In this document: positions 9,583 through 18,460 of the stretch, piece by piece
Position numbering within the stretch: position 1 is the stretch's first letter
Layout of the letters: each line of letters begins with the position of its first letter
Notes under the pieces: generated by a model
Database searches by the model: none
What the model saw: only the letters and a program-made list of their open reading frames with translations
Told to the model about the DNA's origin: nothing
Assembly: GCF_001435295.1 (NCBI RefSeq)
Contig: NZ_CM003594.1
Coordinates: forward strand, 1,984,001 to 2,048,000
Reading direction: 5' to 3'
Length of the DNA: 64,000 bases
DNA from: Psychrobacter sp. P11F6
GTDB lineage: Bacteria > Pseudomonadota > Gammaproteobacteria > Pseudomonadales > Moraxellaceae
Made by a program: the position numbers and the translations under genes

Positions 9583-10560
9583 ATGAAAGCGATGATCATT
9601 AAAGAAATCGGTACAACTGCAGTTTTCCAATTGGCAGAAAAACCAAAACCAACGGCAACACTAGGTCATATGGTTGTGGAAGTGAAAGCCACTAGTGTGA
9701 ACCCTATTGATACCATGCTGCGCTCAGTCGAGCTGCCTTGGTCGGATAATTTGCCAGAGATATTACACGGTGATGTAGCTGGCATTGTGAGCGAGTTAGG
9801 TGCCGACGTCACTGAATTTAGTGTTGGTGACGAAGTTTATGGTATGGCTGGTGGCCTTAACGGTATTGATGGTGCACTTGCTGAATTCATGTTAGTTGAT
9901 GTGCGTTTGATGGCTAAAAAGCCTAAAACACTCAGCATGAAGCAAGCCGCAGCCCTGCCGTTGGTCGCACTCACTTCTTATGAGGCACTCGTACAAAAGA
10001 TGAATGTCAAAGAAGGCGATAATGTCTTGATTCATGGCGCAACAGGGGGCGTTGGTCATATTGCCGTTCAGCTAGCAAAAGTACTTGGCGCGACAGTCAC
10101 CGCTACCTACTCTCCTGCTAATCGTGCACTAGCACAAACACTAGGCGCGGATTATCTAGTGGATTATACAACAGCGGAGGTTGATGACTATGTGGCGATG
10201 TATACTGACGGCGTGGGTTTTGACAAAGTTTTCGATACGGTGGCTGGTGATAATATTCAAAAATCTTTTCAAGCTGTTAGATTCAATGGCCATGTCGCCA
10301 CTATTTTACCCATTGCTGATCCATTGCAAATTGCTCTCAAAGCCTTATCCTTTCACGGTGTTTTGGTGCTCATTCCATTATTTCATGGCATCAACCATGA
10401 ATCGCACGGTCGTATCCTGACAATGATTGCGGAGCTGGTTGATACTGGCAAAATCACGCCTATCATAGATGATAGTAACTACTCTATTTGGGAGGTAGCG
10501 CGCGCGCATGACCATCTTGAATCAGGTAAAGCAGTAGGTAAAATTACGCTTACTATATAG
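9583..10560 (+). CDS. Zinc-free MDR alcohol dehydrogenase / NADPH:quinone oxidoreductase-like
   Basis: 325 residues of the medium-chain dehydrogenase/reductase superfamily. A GroES-like N-terminal domain (about 1-120, with ILHGDVAGIVSELG) is followed by a Rossmann domain with the nucleotide motif HGATGGVGHIAVQLAK near 150. The structural-zinc cysteines are missing, as in quinone oxidoreductases and enoyl reductases. It probably reduces quinones or reactive enals/enones with NADPH. It is divergent from, and probably controlled by, the LysR regulator. Confidence 0.85.
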   Translation: MKAMIIKEIGTTAVFQLAEKPKPTATLGHMVVEVKATSVNPIDTMLRSVELPWSDNLPEILHGDVAGIVSELGADVTEFSVGDEVYGMAGGLNGIDGALAEFMLVDVRLMAKKPKTLSMKQAAALPLVALTSYEALVQKMNVKEGDNVLIHGATGGVGHIAVQLAKVLGATVTATYSPANRALAQTLGADYLVDYTTAEVDDYVAMYTDGVGFDKVFDTVAGDNIQKSFQAVRFNGHVATILPIADPLQIALKALSFHGVLVLIPLFHGINHESHGRILTMIAELVDTGKITPIIDDSNYSIWEVARAHDHLESGKAVGKITLTI

Positions 10561-10678
10561 TAGTATTCGGACGTGTCCTCATTTTGAACATGACGATAAA
10601 AATGAGATAAATTGCTGGCAGACTGTATTAAATAGCTGCGTCAAATAGCTGTGTTAAAAATGAGGTGTTCACAGATAA

Positions 10679-10760
10679 TAACGACTCTCTAAAATAACAC
10701 AGCTCGCTCGTAGACATCCTTATAACGGTAGGGTCATATTTTATTTAGAAGTTTCTAACA
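10679..10760. repeat. Copy 1 of an 82-bp dispersed repeat carrying the tail of the TRIC gene
   Basis: About 90% identical to 13132-13214. In copy 2 the segment covers half of a terminator and the last codons (LETSK and stop) of the minus-strand TRIC gene. In copy 1 the same codons and stop are present, but the rest of the gene is absent. The remainder of 10561-10819 has no gene. Confidence 0.8.
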
Positions 10761-10819
10761 CTTTAGGAAGTATACCAACAGGTACTCCGAAGACTTTACT
10801 CCAGACTCACTGTAATTTT

Positions 10820-11395
10820 TTATAGCGACCTAACTACAGTAAGAATTAATTTTCGTAAAAGGCTTTCAGCAGCTTCATAACTTAACCCCTCCATCATTAC
10901 TGCATCTGAAATAGCATCGATTGTACCGTGGATAGCGTATAACACCCCCTTGTTTTCTTGGAAAGACCCTGTTAAATGAGGCTGTAAAATCTGCCAATAG
11001 GCTTTAGAAAAGTAGTATCGAATATCAGCTTTGAGGTTTCGGTAGCCAGGGTAAGCTTGTAAAGCGGCAATAATTTCCTCGTATTGAGATCCGCAATGTA
11101 CTACGCAAGCAAGATATGACTTAACAACACTATCGACGGTGGCTTCGAGAGAGACTGGGTGCTCAGCCACCGCCTGCTCAATAGCTTCAATTACACGTTG
11201 ATCATAGCTTTGATAGAGGGCTGAAAGTAACGCTTCTCTTGATCCAAAGTGTTCATATGTGATGGGCTTGCTAACTCCTGCGTAATCAGCTAATGAAATT
11301 AATGTTAAAGCCTCTGTACCTGACTTCTGAACAATTTGATTAGCCATGGCCAATAACTGAATACGACGTTCTTCTTTTGTCATACGCTTACCCAT
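10820..11395 (-). CDS. TetR-family transcriptional regulator
   Basis: 191 residues. N-terminal HTH at about 30-50 (ISLADYAGVSKPITYEHFGSR), the classic TetR helix-turn-helix followed by the YxHF motif, and a helical ligand domain after it. A GGAGA ribosome site precedes the ATG. It lies 40 bases downstream of the disulfide oxidoreductase gene on the same strand, so they probably form an operon that it autoregulates. A nested palindrome at 12862-12904, upstream of the operon, is a candidate operator. Confidence 0.87.
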   Translation of the reverse strand: MGKRMTKEERRIQLLAMANQIVQKSGTEALTLISLADYAGVSKPITYEHFGSREALLSALYQSYDQRVIEAIEQAVAEHPVSLEATVDSVVKSYLACVVHCGSQYEEIIAALQAYPGYRNLKADIRYYFSKAYWQILQPHLTGSFQENKGVLYAIHGTIDAISDAVMMEGLSYEAAESLLRKLILTVVRSL

Positions 11396-11435
11396 CCCTC
11401 TCTCCTTCTTTTATTCATACGTATTGATTAACACT

Positions 11436-12815
11436 TTAAGCGATGAAACATGCTTTTGCATCCATGCTTAAATAAAAGAGTAACTCGCTGTATCCCGGAT
11501 AAGGATGTATGCTCTCCTGCAGTTTCTGTAGGGGGATTTGATTCTGCTTTAATAGCTGTAACTCACCCAACAATTCACACGCCCGTTCTCCTAAAATAGA
11601 AGCCCCTAGTATTAATCCTTTGTTGTCACAAATTACTTTTGCTTTACCTATTGTTTTTTGATCCACAACGGCACGATCTAAATCTTCATAGTCAAACGTA
11701 AAAGTCTTGATATCATTATGCTCCGTGCTTGCTTCAACTTCAGTTAAGCCACAACGAGCAAACTCGGGGTCTGAGAACGTACACCAAGCGACACCTGATA
11801 AGTCAATAGGCTGTGTTCCTACACCATATAAATTATGGATTACATTTCGTGCTTGATACCCAGCCATATGAGAAAAAAGGTAAGGCCCTACCACATCTCC
11901 AGTTGCATAAATATTAGAGACGTTGGTTTGACAGTAGTCATTCACCGTGATTCCTTGCGAGGTAGCTTTAATACCAATATCGGCTATATTTAGCGTCGTT
12001 AGATTAGGTTGCCGTCCTAAAGCAAACAAGATTTTTTCCGCACAAACGATGGCTTCTCCCTCAGGCGAAGAAAGTGTTAGCTGAATACCTGTAGCATCCT
12101 CTGAGACAGCAATAGCACGTTGATTTAGAAGAATATCTACCCCATCTTTTTCTAAGACTTCCTGTAGTAACTTAGAAAGCTCTACTTCTTCTCGATAAAG
12201 AATATGAGGAGCCATTTCTACCAGTTTAACTTCTACGCCCAGCGCTTGCATTGCTTGTGACAGCTCAACACCAATAGCCCCAGCGCCCAACACAATGATG
12301 CTACTAGGCAGGTTTGGCAAAAGAAAAATATTTTCATTTGTCAGATAATTAACTGTGTTAATACCAAAGATATCTGGAACGACAGGCGATGAGCCTGTGG
12401 CAATCATTATATTCTCTGCTTGCAAAGTATTTGTACCTACTTGAACAGTATCTTTATCCAAAAACACGGCTTCACCGTAGAAATATTCGATTCCAGCAGC
12501 TTCTAAAACAGGTACAGCTTCTGCTTGATGTGCCTTCTGAATTAATGCTCGTACTTTTGATAAAACATCAGCAGAGTTTATCTCTATAGAACCATATTTT
12601 TTTGAGATTTTAATCTCTTTTGCCATTTGTATCATCGCTTTACTAGGGATGCAGCCAGACCATGTACACTCTCCTCCTGGCTGATTACGTTCTACTAAAG
12701 CCACTTTTTTCCCATATTCCATAGCAGTCAATGCTGCGTTCAAGCCACCAGCCCCTGCACCAATGACCACTAGGTCGTATAACAATTTGGATGTACTATA
12801 GTCACTTATGCTCAT
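11436..12815 (-). CDS. FAD/NAD(P) disulfide oxidoreductase (dihydrolipoamide dehydrogenase-like)
   Basis: 459 residues, class I pyridine nucleotide-disulfide oxidoreductase. FAD motif VIGAGAGGLNAALTA near 17, redox-active pair in GGECTWSGCIPSK near 47-52, second Rossmann motif VLGAGAIGVELSQA near 180, and ATGDVVGPYLFSH near 305. In lipoamide dehydrogenase the C-terminus carries a HAHPTLSE motif with the catalytic His. Here it reads IHPYPGYSE, so the His aligned with the proline is Tyr. That argues against a true E3 subunit and for a relative with an unknown disulfide or metal substrate. No 2-oxoacid dehydrogenase genes are nearby. Likely operon with the TetR gene. Confidence 0.82.
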   Translation of the reverse strand: MSISDYSTSKLLYDLVVIGAGAGGLNAALTAMEYGKKVALVERNQPGGECTWSGCIPSKAMIQMAKEIKISKKYGSIEINSADVLSKVRALIQKAHQAEAVPVLEAAGIEYFYGEAVFLDKDTVQVGTNTLQAENIMIATGSSPVVPDIFGINTVNYLTNENIFLLPNLPSSIIVLGAGAIGVELSQAMQALGVEVKLVEMAPHILYREEVELSKLLQEVLEKDGVDILLNQRAIAVSEDATGIQLTLSSPEGEAIVCAEKILFALGRQPNLTTLNIADIGIKATSQGITVNDYCQTNVSNIYATGDVVGPYLFSHMAGYQARNVIHNLYGVGTQPIDLSGVAWCTFSDPEFARCGLTEVEASTEHNDIKTFTFDYEDLDRAVVDQKTIGKAKVICDNKGLILGASILGERACELLGELQLLKQNQIPLQKLQESIHPYPGYSELLFYLSMDAKACFIA

Positions 12816-12861
12816 AAAAGAACCCTTTTATACCAAAACTTATTTAACTAAAGAAACCTGT

Positions 12862-12904
12862 TACTAAAAGCAACCTACTTAAGGTAAGTTACTTTTAGTA
12901 GGTT
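12862..12904. promoter_or_regulatory. Nested palindrome, candidate TetR operator
   Basis: Arms TACTAAAAG (12862-12870) and CTTTTAGTA (12892-12900) are inverted. Inside them AACCTACT pairs with AGTAGGTT, and ACTTAAGGTAAGT (12877-12889) is itself a palindrome. It lies about 50-90 bases upstream of the oxidoreductase start, a suitable place for an operator of the co-transcribed TetR regulator. This is inference from position and symmetry only. Confidence 0.45.
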
Positions 12905-13111
12905 AATGGATTTACTCGAAAATAACCAGTATTTTTTAAAGTATTTGTTGGGACTTTCTTGAATAAATGCACTAGATTATAAAATAGACCGCAGAGGTCT
13001 TGTGAGCACCTAATAGGCTATACATACCATACTTACTAAGCCTTAATGAGGCTTAAGAACATGCTAAAACTTAGCTAGATCGTCATATTAGTGGCGTTAA
13101 GTCAGTATGAT

Positions 13112-13143
13112 GGTAAAAAAATAGAGAGCCTTAACGACTCTCT
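13112..13143 (-). terminator. Rho-independent terminator of the TRIC gene
   Basis: On the minus strand AGAGAG pairs with CTCTCT across a 9-base loop, followed by AT and seven T. It sits about 50 bases after the stop of the minus-strand gene at 13195. The rest of 12905-13111 contains only small hairpins (for example near 13038-13057) and no gene. Confidence 0.7.
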
Positions 13144-13214
13144 AAAATAACACAGCCCGCTCGTAGACATCATTATAATGGTAGAACCACTATTTTATTT
13201 GGAAGTTTCTAACA
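13132..13214. repeat. Copy 2 of the 82-bp dispersed repeat
   Basis: This copy spans the right arm of the terminator, the short 3' spacer and the last codons of the intact TRIC gene, so it is presumably the source copy. Its partner is 10679-10760. Confidence 0.8.
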
Positions 13215-13812
13215 AATGAAATACAGGTAATCGCCACTTTGCTCTAACCGCTGCCATACGGATTAAGTAACCAGCAACTAAACTAATAATGACGCTGATA
13301 TTACTACTAATAGCAAAATGCTGAAGTATTAAATATAAACACGCAATGATTAAAGAAACTGAAGCGTATAATTCATGATGTAAAACTAATGGGGGTTGGC
13401 GACATATTAAATCACGTAGCAACCCGCCAAAGACGCCTGTTACAATGGCAGCAACCACACAAACACCATAATGAAGTCCCATGTTAAGCCCTACTTGGCA
13501 ACCAATAATGCTAAAGGCCGCTAGCCCCAAGGCATCCAAACGCATGAAAACACCATTAAATTTAACAACCCATCTCGCCAACCAGGTCGTTATAAGCCCA
13601 GCCACACAAACAATTAATAAATATTCAGGATGTTCTACCCAAGTTAAGGGATAATTACCAAGCAAGATATCTCTGACACTACCACCACCTATCGCCGTTA
13701 CACTAGCGATAAGCACAACGCCAAACCAATCCATATTTTGTCGTCCTGCGCTTAGTGCACCTGTCATTGCCTCTGCTGTAATACCAATAATGTAAACTAT
13801 ACTCAAAAGCAT
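13195..13812 (-). CDS. TRIC cation channel / UPF0126 family membrane protein
   Basis: 205 residues with about seven hydrophobic segments arranged as two similar halves. Each half has the family signature: GGGSVRDILLGNYPLTW near 42 and GGLLRDLICRQPPLVL near 130. Bacterial members (YadS, YicG) form trimeric cation channels in the inner membrane. Length is typical. An AAGGTGAG ribosome site precedes the ATG. Monocistronic, with its own terminator. Confidence 0.85.
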   Translation of the reverse strand: MLLSIVYIIGITAEAMTGALSAGRQNMDWFGVVLIASVTAIGGGSVRDILLGNYPLTWVEHPEYLLIVCVAGLITTWLARWVVKFNGVFMRLDALGLAAFSIIGCQVGLNMGLHYGVCVVAAIVTGVFGGLLRDLICRQPPLVLHHELYASVSLIIACLYLILQHFAISSNISVIISLVAGYLIRMAAVRAKWRLPVFHLLETSK

Positions 13813-14251
13813 GGAATACTCACCTTAAATCTATCTGATAGTGTAAATGAGATGAGATTGTAAAGATAAATCTGATGTATTACGAATGATAATTTGAATC
13901 GTTTTGCAAGCATCAAGTAACAATCTATTTTAGCAATGGGAAAGCAAAAAATAATGCAACGTTATTGTCACTTTATATGCAAAAGCACTGCTTTTCCCAA
14001 GCATAAATCGCGGCTTATGCGTAAGCATCAAATTTTCATAAATAAGTAAAAAAATTACTGAATAGACATAGTCACAGACTTTGAACTCCTCTATCCTAGT
14101 GCCCTGACTTAGACCCCATCGAGAGAAATGGGTACAAACCAATATTCCACACCAAGAATGGATAATGGTTTTTTAAATTGCTAAATGATGTGGGCTGTCA
14201 TGAATTTATTATGAATGGCCCATATAACGATCTTCTGAAGGAATAAAAATT
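13813..14251. other. Gene-poor interval
   Basis: 439 bases without a convincing gene. A 70-codon minus-strand frame (13930-14142) has no ribosome site and no recognisable protein. Short inverted repeats are present (AAAAGCACTGCTTTT near 13980 and GCATAA/TTATGC near 14005-14025). They may be relics of a mobile element, but no family can be named. Confidence 0.4.
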
Positions 14252-15238
14252 ATGATGAGAAAAACGTTACTGCCAAGCATGCTGTTATTAAGTCTGACTG
14301 CTTGCCAGAACACTAATACACAGGGCCTTGAGACAACAACGGTTTTACATAACGACCTACCGACGACAACCTCAACCGATAAGTATACTAACAATATAAC
14401 GGGCGATTACGTCACAGATGGCTATACAAAGCGTAACGAGGGTTATGACTGGTTTGCAATCAGCGTACGTGATGCTGGTCAAGATGCTATTAGTGTGTCT
14501 ATTCGTTCTCGCATAGACAAAAAGAAACCTACTTGTACATTAGACACCGTACTTCATAAAGCTCATGATGGACGGTATCAGTTTTGGGTAGATAATAACC
14601 CCGTTTATTTGCGTTTTAATGACAATAGCTTATCCATTGAAGGTGAAGAAGCCTATCTACAAAAAACAGCTTTTTATTGTAGCGGCGGTGCAACGCTTGG
14701 TGGCGTATATCAAAAATTAAGCGATACGCTGGATACTCGACAGGTGGATAACTCGCAATACGCTACCTCACTCAACTATGGTGATTTTTCTACTCAAGTG
14801 ACCAGTACCTCTGACGGTAATGGCGGCTATATCTTGCAGATTCAGCCAATGGGCGAAGACATTATCGAGCGACCAATTAGCGATCCTGTTGTTAGTGCCG
14901 ATGTGGGTAATATAAATGGCGATGGATATCCTGAAATTCTAGTATTCACTCAAAGTGTGGGTAGCGGTTCATATGGTGATGTGATTGCTTATTCGAGCAA
15001 TAAAGGGCTGTCGTGGAGTCAAGTCTCTTATCCAGAGCTGACTGATGCACTCAAACAAGGTTATATGGGTCATGATGAATTTGCCTTGGTTGAGAATGTG
15101 TTGGTTAGACATTTTCCACTCTATTTAGAAGACGATAGCAATGCTAACCCCCAAGGTAAAATCCGCCAAATTCAGTATCGTATGATAGAGGGTGAGGCTT
15201 CTCGTCAGTTTGTAGTTAATGGAGTCAGCGAACTCTAA
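14252..15238 (+). CDS. Hypothetical lipoprotein with a C-terminal FG-GAP-like segment
   Basis: 328 residues. Leader MMRKTLLPSMLLLSLTAC ends in a good lipobox (Cys18). A C-terminal segment DVGNINGDGYPEILVFTQSVGSGSYGDVIAY resembles an FG-GAP/VCBS calcium-binding repeat (DxNxDGxxE) as seen in surface proteins. An AAGGA ribosome site precedes the first ATG. Function unknown. It lies immediately before a decayed recombinase. Confidence 0.65.
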   Translation: MMRKTLLPSMLLLSLTACQNTNTQGLETTTVLHNDLPTTTSTDKYTNNITGDYVTDGYTKRNEGYDWFAISVRDAGQDAISVSIRSRIDKKKPTCTLDTVLHKAHDGRYQFWVDNNPVYLRFNDNSLSIEGEEAYLQKTAFYCSGGATLGGVYQKLSDTLDTRQVDNSQYATSLNYGDFSTQVTSTSDGNGGYILQIQPMGEDIIERPISDPVVSADVGNINGDGYPEILVFTQSVGSGSYGDVIAYSSNKGLSWSQVSYPELTDALKQGYMGHDEFALVENVLVRHFPLYLEDDSNANPQGKIRQIQYRMIEGEASRQFVVNGVSEL

Positions 15239-15248
15239 GTACTTTGCT

Positions 15249-15809
15249 ATGAAGTCTCACTACATTCGAGCAGATCAAGATTTCTTATAGTTCCAACCTG
15301 GAGCAGGAGCTACCTTAGTGCGACCTAAGCTTATGCAGCTGATTGAAGATGCTCATAAGGGCAATGTGATCTTATTTTAACAGATTGATCGCTTGGCACA
15401 TTTGAACCAAGCTGATAGGGATACTCTCCAAAGAATGCTATCAGAAAAAAAGCTATCTATCGTATCAAAAGAGCTGCCGACATCCTATATGGTGCTTCAA
15501 TCTGAAAGCAGCACTGAATTTATGAGCAGTGTATTGCAGGCCATTAACTCGATGATGCTGGATATGCTAGCTGCTATTACTAGAAAAGACTATGAGCGTC
15601 ACCGTAACCGTCAGACGCAAGGTATTGCTCGTACTAAGGCAGAAGGTACGTATTTAGGACGTAGTAAAGATATGGAGAAGCGTAAGATCATCGCTAGTCT
15701 GCTCAAATTAGGCCATAGATATTCTGAGATACAAGATATGACCAAGTGCTCATGGCATCTGATCGCTGATGTGGTCAAAGAAAGACCGGAATTTATCATT
15801 GCTCATTAA
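15249..15809 (+). pseudogene. Decayed serine recombinase (resolvase/invertase family)
   Basis: One reading frame from ATG 15249 to the stop at 15809 shows resolvase landmarks. These are YIRA at the N-terminus, GATLVRPKLMQLIEDAHKGN, then QIDRLAHLNQADRDTLQRML (family VDRLSR region), and a C-terminal part with RRQTQGIARAK-like and HTH segments. It is broken by TAG at 15288-15290 and TAA at 15378-15380, and the N-terminus has lost roughly 30-40 residues including the catalytic Ser region. The open part from 15393 alone (138 aa) cannot be active. It is a relic of a transposon or invertible element. Confidence 0.8.
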
Positions 15810-15910
15810 GGGTTCCACTACAGCAGTCTACTATGAGTAGTCTATTAATGGATTAATGAGCCTTTTTAGATAGTTCCGTTGGAATATAGGATATCGAACA
15901 TTCTTACTTT

Positions 15911-16375
15911 TTAGAGTAACTCAGCAGCTTGTAATGCTATTTCTTTAACATCTAAGCTAAGGGCTAAATCTGTATTGATCAAATCTTCAATATCGAAAAA
16001 TCTAGCTTCTAGGGCGTCATCACCTGCTAGAGGATCACCAGAAACCCAAATACAAAGTACGGCTACAAGAACAAAATGGTGACGAAGCTTACCACTACTA
16101 TCAAAGTCAAACGCGTCTACAGCGTTAAATGTCTTGAAGGCGTTTGATACAATGCTTGTCTCTTCATAAAGTTCACGAACAGCAGCATCTCTAACAGTTT
16201 CCCCGCGTTCAATTTTACCACCGGGGAAACCCCATCGACCTGCATCGGGTGGGTTAGCACGGCGTACTAAAAGCACCTTTCCATCTTTAAAAAGTACTCC
16301 AATAGTAGCTACTATTGGACGTAGGCTCTGCGGCTCGTATTGTATTATGGGGTCATTATATAGTTTATTAGACAT
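15911..16375 (-). CDS. NUDIX hydrolase
   Basis: 154 residues. The Nudix box is complete, GGKIERGETVRDAAVRELYEE near residues 51-71 (G-x5-E-x7-REL-x-EE), with Ser in place of the usual final Gly. It hydrolyses a nucleoside diphosphate linked to another moiety with Mg2+. The preceding PPDAGRWGFPGG stretch resembles ADP-ribose or NADH pyrophosphatases, but the substrate is not certain. It stands alone. Confidence 0.85.
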   Translation of the reverse strand: MSNKLYNDPIIQYEPQSLRPIVATIGVLFKDGKVLLVRRANPPDAGRWGFPGGKIERGETVRDAAVRELYEETSIVSNAFKTFNAVDAFDFDSSGKLRHHFVLVAVLCIWVSGDPLAGDDALEARFFDIEDLINTDLALSLDVKEIALQAAELL

Positions 16376-16476
16376 AAAAACTCAATTGAGAATAGGACAT
16401 AGAGGATAGCTGAATATTCTAGTTCTCACTAGGAAATTGAACCGGTGAAAGCGCCTGATTGATTCATTATAGATAT

Positions 16477-16677
16477 TCAAATACGCTCAGCTTCTAACTT
16501 AGTTACTATACTTTCAAAGACTTCTTCAAAGTGCTGGCTATCAGTACATCTTTTAAACGCATTACCATTCCAAAACCCTAAATGAAATGTAATTGTAAGT
16601 CGCTTTTTATCCGCAGTTATCTTTTTAATTTCTGATAGGTTAACAATTCCATTATCTAAAATTATAAAGGTTGGCAT
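16477..16677 (-). CDS. Small hypothetical protein (66 aa)
   Basis: 66 residues with AGGAAGAG before the ATG. MPTFIILDNGIVNLSEIKKI followed by alternating strands (KRLTITFHLGFWNGN) resembles a small beta-sheet domain with a final helix. No family recognised. Confidence 0.5.
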   Translation of the reverse strand: MPTFIILDNGIVNLSEIKKITADKKRLTITFHLGFWNGNAFKRCTDSQHFEEVFESIVTKLEAERI

Positions 16678-16832
16678 ATCAATCTCTTCCTATGGTTTTT
16701 ATTAATAATAGGTAGCTATAAACTTTACTTAATCTATTTGGTTTCAGTGCCAGAGCCGGGGTACTCTATCACTAAACCGTCCCAAGATAGTTTGAGACTA
16801 TATAGGAAAAGGTATGCTTAAAATAACAGATA

Positions 16833-17330
16833 TTAGAGTGTTTTTATCATTCTGACATCTGTTATTTTGGTGCCCTCGTATAGCTCTTCATGACATTGGC
16901 TATCAGACTCAAAACCAAATTTTTCATAGAAACTAATCGCAGATAGATTGGTTCGTAAAACCCATAAAGATAGACTAGAGCAGGTATTACACTGAAAAGC
17001 ATCAATTAAAGCTGCATTAATTAACTTAGTACCTATACCTAAATTCTGATATTGAGGTAGAAGATATAGAGTGGTTATTTCACACTCATGATCTTTCTTA
17101 AAGTAAGAAATAAACCCTACAGTGGTATTCTCAGTATCATATGCTACCCATGTGTTCACACCAGAGCTAGGTAATATTTTTCCCCACATCTCCATCTTTT
17201 GAGATAAGTTATTTTCTTTGTTTCTATACGTTTCGGGTAAAAGGTTCGAATACGTAGCATTCCAACTTTCAAAGTGTATATGAGCAATATCTGCTGCATA
17301 GTTCTGGTCTGCTTTCCGTATAAAAAACAT
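16833..17330 (-). CDS. GNAT-family N-acetyltransferase
   Basis: 165 residues from MFFIRKADQ. GGAG six bases before this ATG makes it a better start than the ATG four codons upstream. The acetyl-CoA motif appears as LYLLPQYQNLGIGTKLINAAL near 95-110, followed by LWVLRTNLSAISFYEKFGFE, the standard GNAT motif A and B. Acceptor substrate unknown. No operon partner. Confidence 0.85.
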   Translation of the reverse strand: MFFIRKADQNYAADIAHIHFESWNATYSNLLPETYRNKENNLSQKMEMWGKILPSSGVNTWVAYDTENTTVGFISYFKKDHECEITTLYLLPQYQNLGIGTKLINAALIDAFQCNTCSSLSLWVLRTNLSAISFYEKFGFESDSQCHEELYEGTKITDVRMIKTL

Positions 17331-17342
17331 GTGATACTCCAT

Positions 17343-17608
17343 AGTTAAATATTAGGGTAATACCACAGCGTAGCAAAAAATATCTCGTCTGAGGTCTTTA
17401 GATAGTTTTGAGATTATCAAAGACTCAAGCTTATTCATCGAATCGTATAATGGATGTCAGGCCGTATTTAAGGTCGTGTACTTAGCAGCCTAGCAAGCGT
17501 CGATCCGTGACTGAACGTCTGTTTTAGAACGCTTTATGTTTGATTCCTATATCAGTAAGCCTTTAATCTAAACGACAATTACACAGAAACTGCGATGTTT
17601 TCTCTAAA
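17343..17608. other. Intergenic interval without a gene
   Basis: No open frame with a ribosome site or family similarity was seen. The interval presumably holds the promoter of the GNAT gene and the 3' flank of the phosphonate operon. Confidence 0.4.
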
Positions 17609-17642
17609 TTAAAAAGCCATAAAAGTCATTACTTTTATGGCT
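17609..17642 (-). terminator. Terminator of the aminophosphonate operon
   Basis: AGCCATAAAAG (17615-17625) and CTTTTATGGCT (17632-17642) form a perfect 11-bp stem with a 6-base loop. On the minus strand it is followed by TTTTT. It lies 45 bases after the stop of the HAD hydrolase gene. Confidence 0.8.
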
Positions 17643-17686
17643 CTACTGTTCTGTTGTATATTTTGAAGCTTAGACCTAGCTTTAAG

Positions 17687-18460
17687 CTAAATAAGCTCTT
17701 TTAAGTCAGTCAGCTTGCCTAAAATTGCATCAGGTGAATATTTCACCAGCTGCTGCTCATTCTGGGCACCAGATAGCACACCTAAAACCAGCCCACACTC
17801 TGCATTTTGGCCTTCCTCAATATCGATACCACTATCCCCTGCTTTTAACACCTGCTGTGAATTATCAACATTGAACTGTTTCATCGCAAGAGTAATCATA
17901 TCAGGGCCTGGACGGCCATTGTCTACATCATCGGCTGTTATTAATGCATCTACTTTATCCCCCACAGACCAACCTAAGATAGTCAAAATTTTATTAGCAG
18001 TCTTAGCATCATATCCTGTATTTAACACCACATGACGACCACTCACCTTCAACTGCTCGAACAACTCTGACATGCCTTCAAACTCAGATAAGGTGTCCTT
18101 GCTATAAGCAGTTGCAAGATTGACTTTAAAGGCTGCAAATGCAGTATCCGTTAACGATTCAATATCAGCATCAGATAAATCTATCATGTTCAAAATATCG
18201 CGGATGGCGTTGCGTTTTTCTTTACCTGCACCATATTCTAAACATAACTCAAGACTCACTTGCTTATCTGACTTGCCAGCGCGCATCAGTACCTCATTAA
18301 TGGCATTACGTACGGTCTTATAGACCAGGTTACCTTCATCTACTGTTGTGCCAGCCATATCAAATACACAAAGCTTAATGTCAAAAAATTTATTTTTAAT
18401 ACTATTTAAACTCTCACTATGTGAGCTGCTGCTTGTTACATAATTATTTGCTGTATTCAT
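17687..18460 (-). CDS. Phosphonatase-like HAD hydrolase (PhnX-like)
   Basis: 257 residues. The catalytic loop reads CVFDMAGTTVDEG near 33-45: nucleophile Asp, with the usual second HAD Asp replaced by Ala, as in phosphonoacetaldehyde hydrolase (DWAGT). A lysine in YGAGKEKRNAI is a candidate for the Schiff-base lysine of phosphonatases. NTGYDAKTA and KAGDSGIDIEEG supply motifs II and IV. Expected role is cleaving phosphonoacetaldehyde to acetaldehyde and phosphate. The start ATG overlaps the upstream stop as TGATG, so translation is coupled to the FAD oxidoreductase. True PhnX versus the PhnX-like sister family needs a tree. Confidence 0.75.
   Translation of the reverse strand: MNTANNYVTSSSSHSESLNSIKNKFFDIKLCVFDMAGTTVDEGNLVYKTVRNAINEVLMRAGKSDKQVSLELCLEYGAGKEKRNAIRDILNMIDLSDADIESLTDTAFAAFKVNLATAYSKDTLSEFEGMSELFEQLKVSGRHVVLNTGYDAKTANKILTILGWSVGDKVDALITADDVDNGRPGPDMITLAMKQFNVDNSQQVLKAGDSGIDIEEGQNAECGLVLGVLSGAQNEQQLVKYSPDAILGKLTDLKELI

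Noticed and set aside
13930..14142. 70-codon minus-strand frame
   Set aside because: No ribosome site, Cys/His-rich low-complexity translation and no recognisable protein. The interval looks non-coding.
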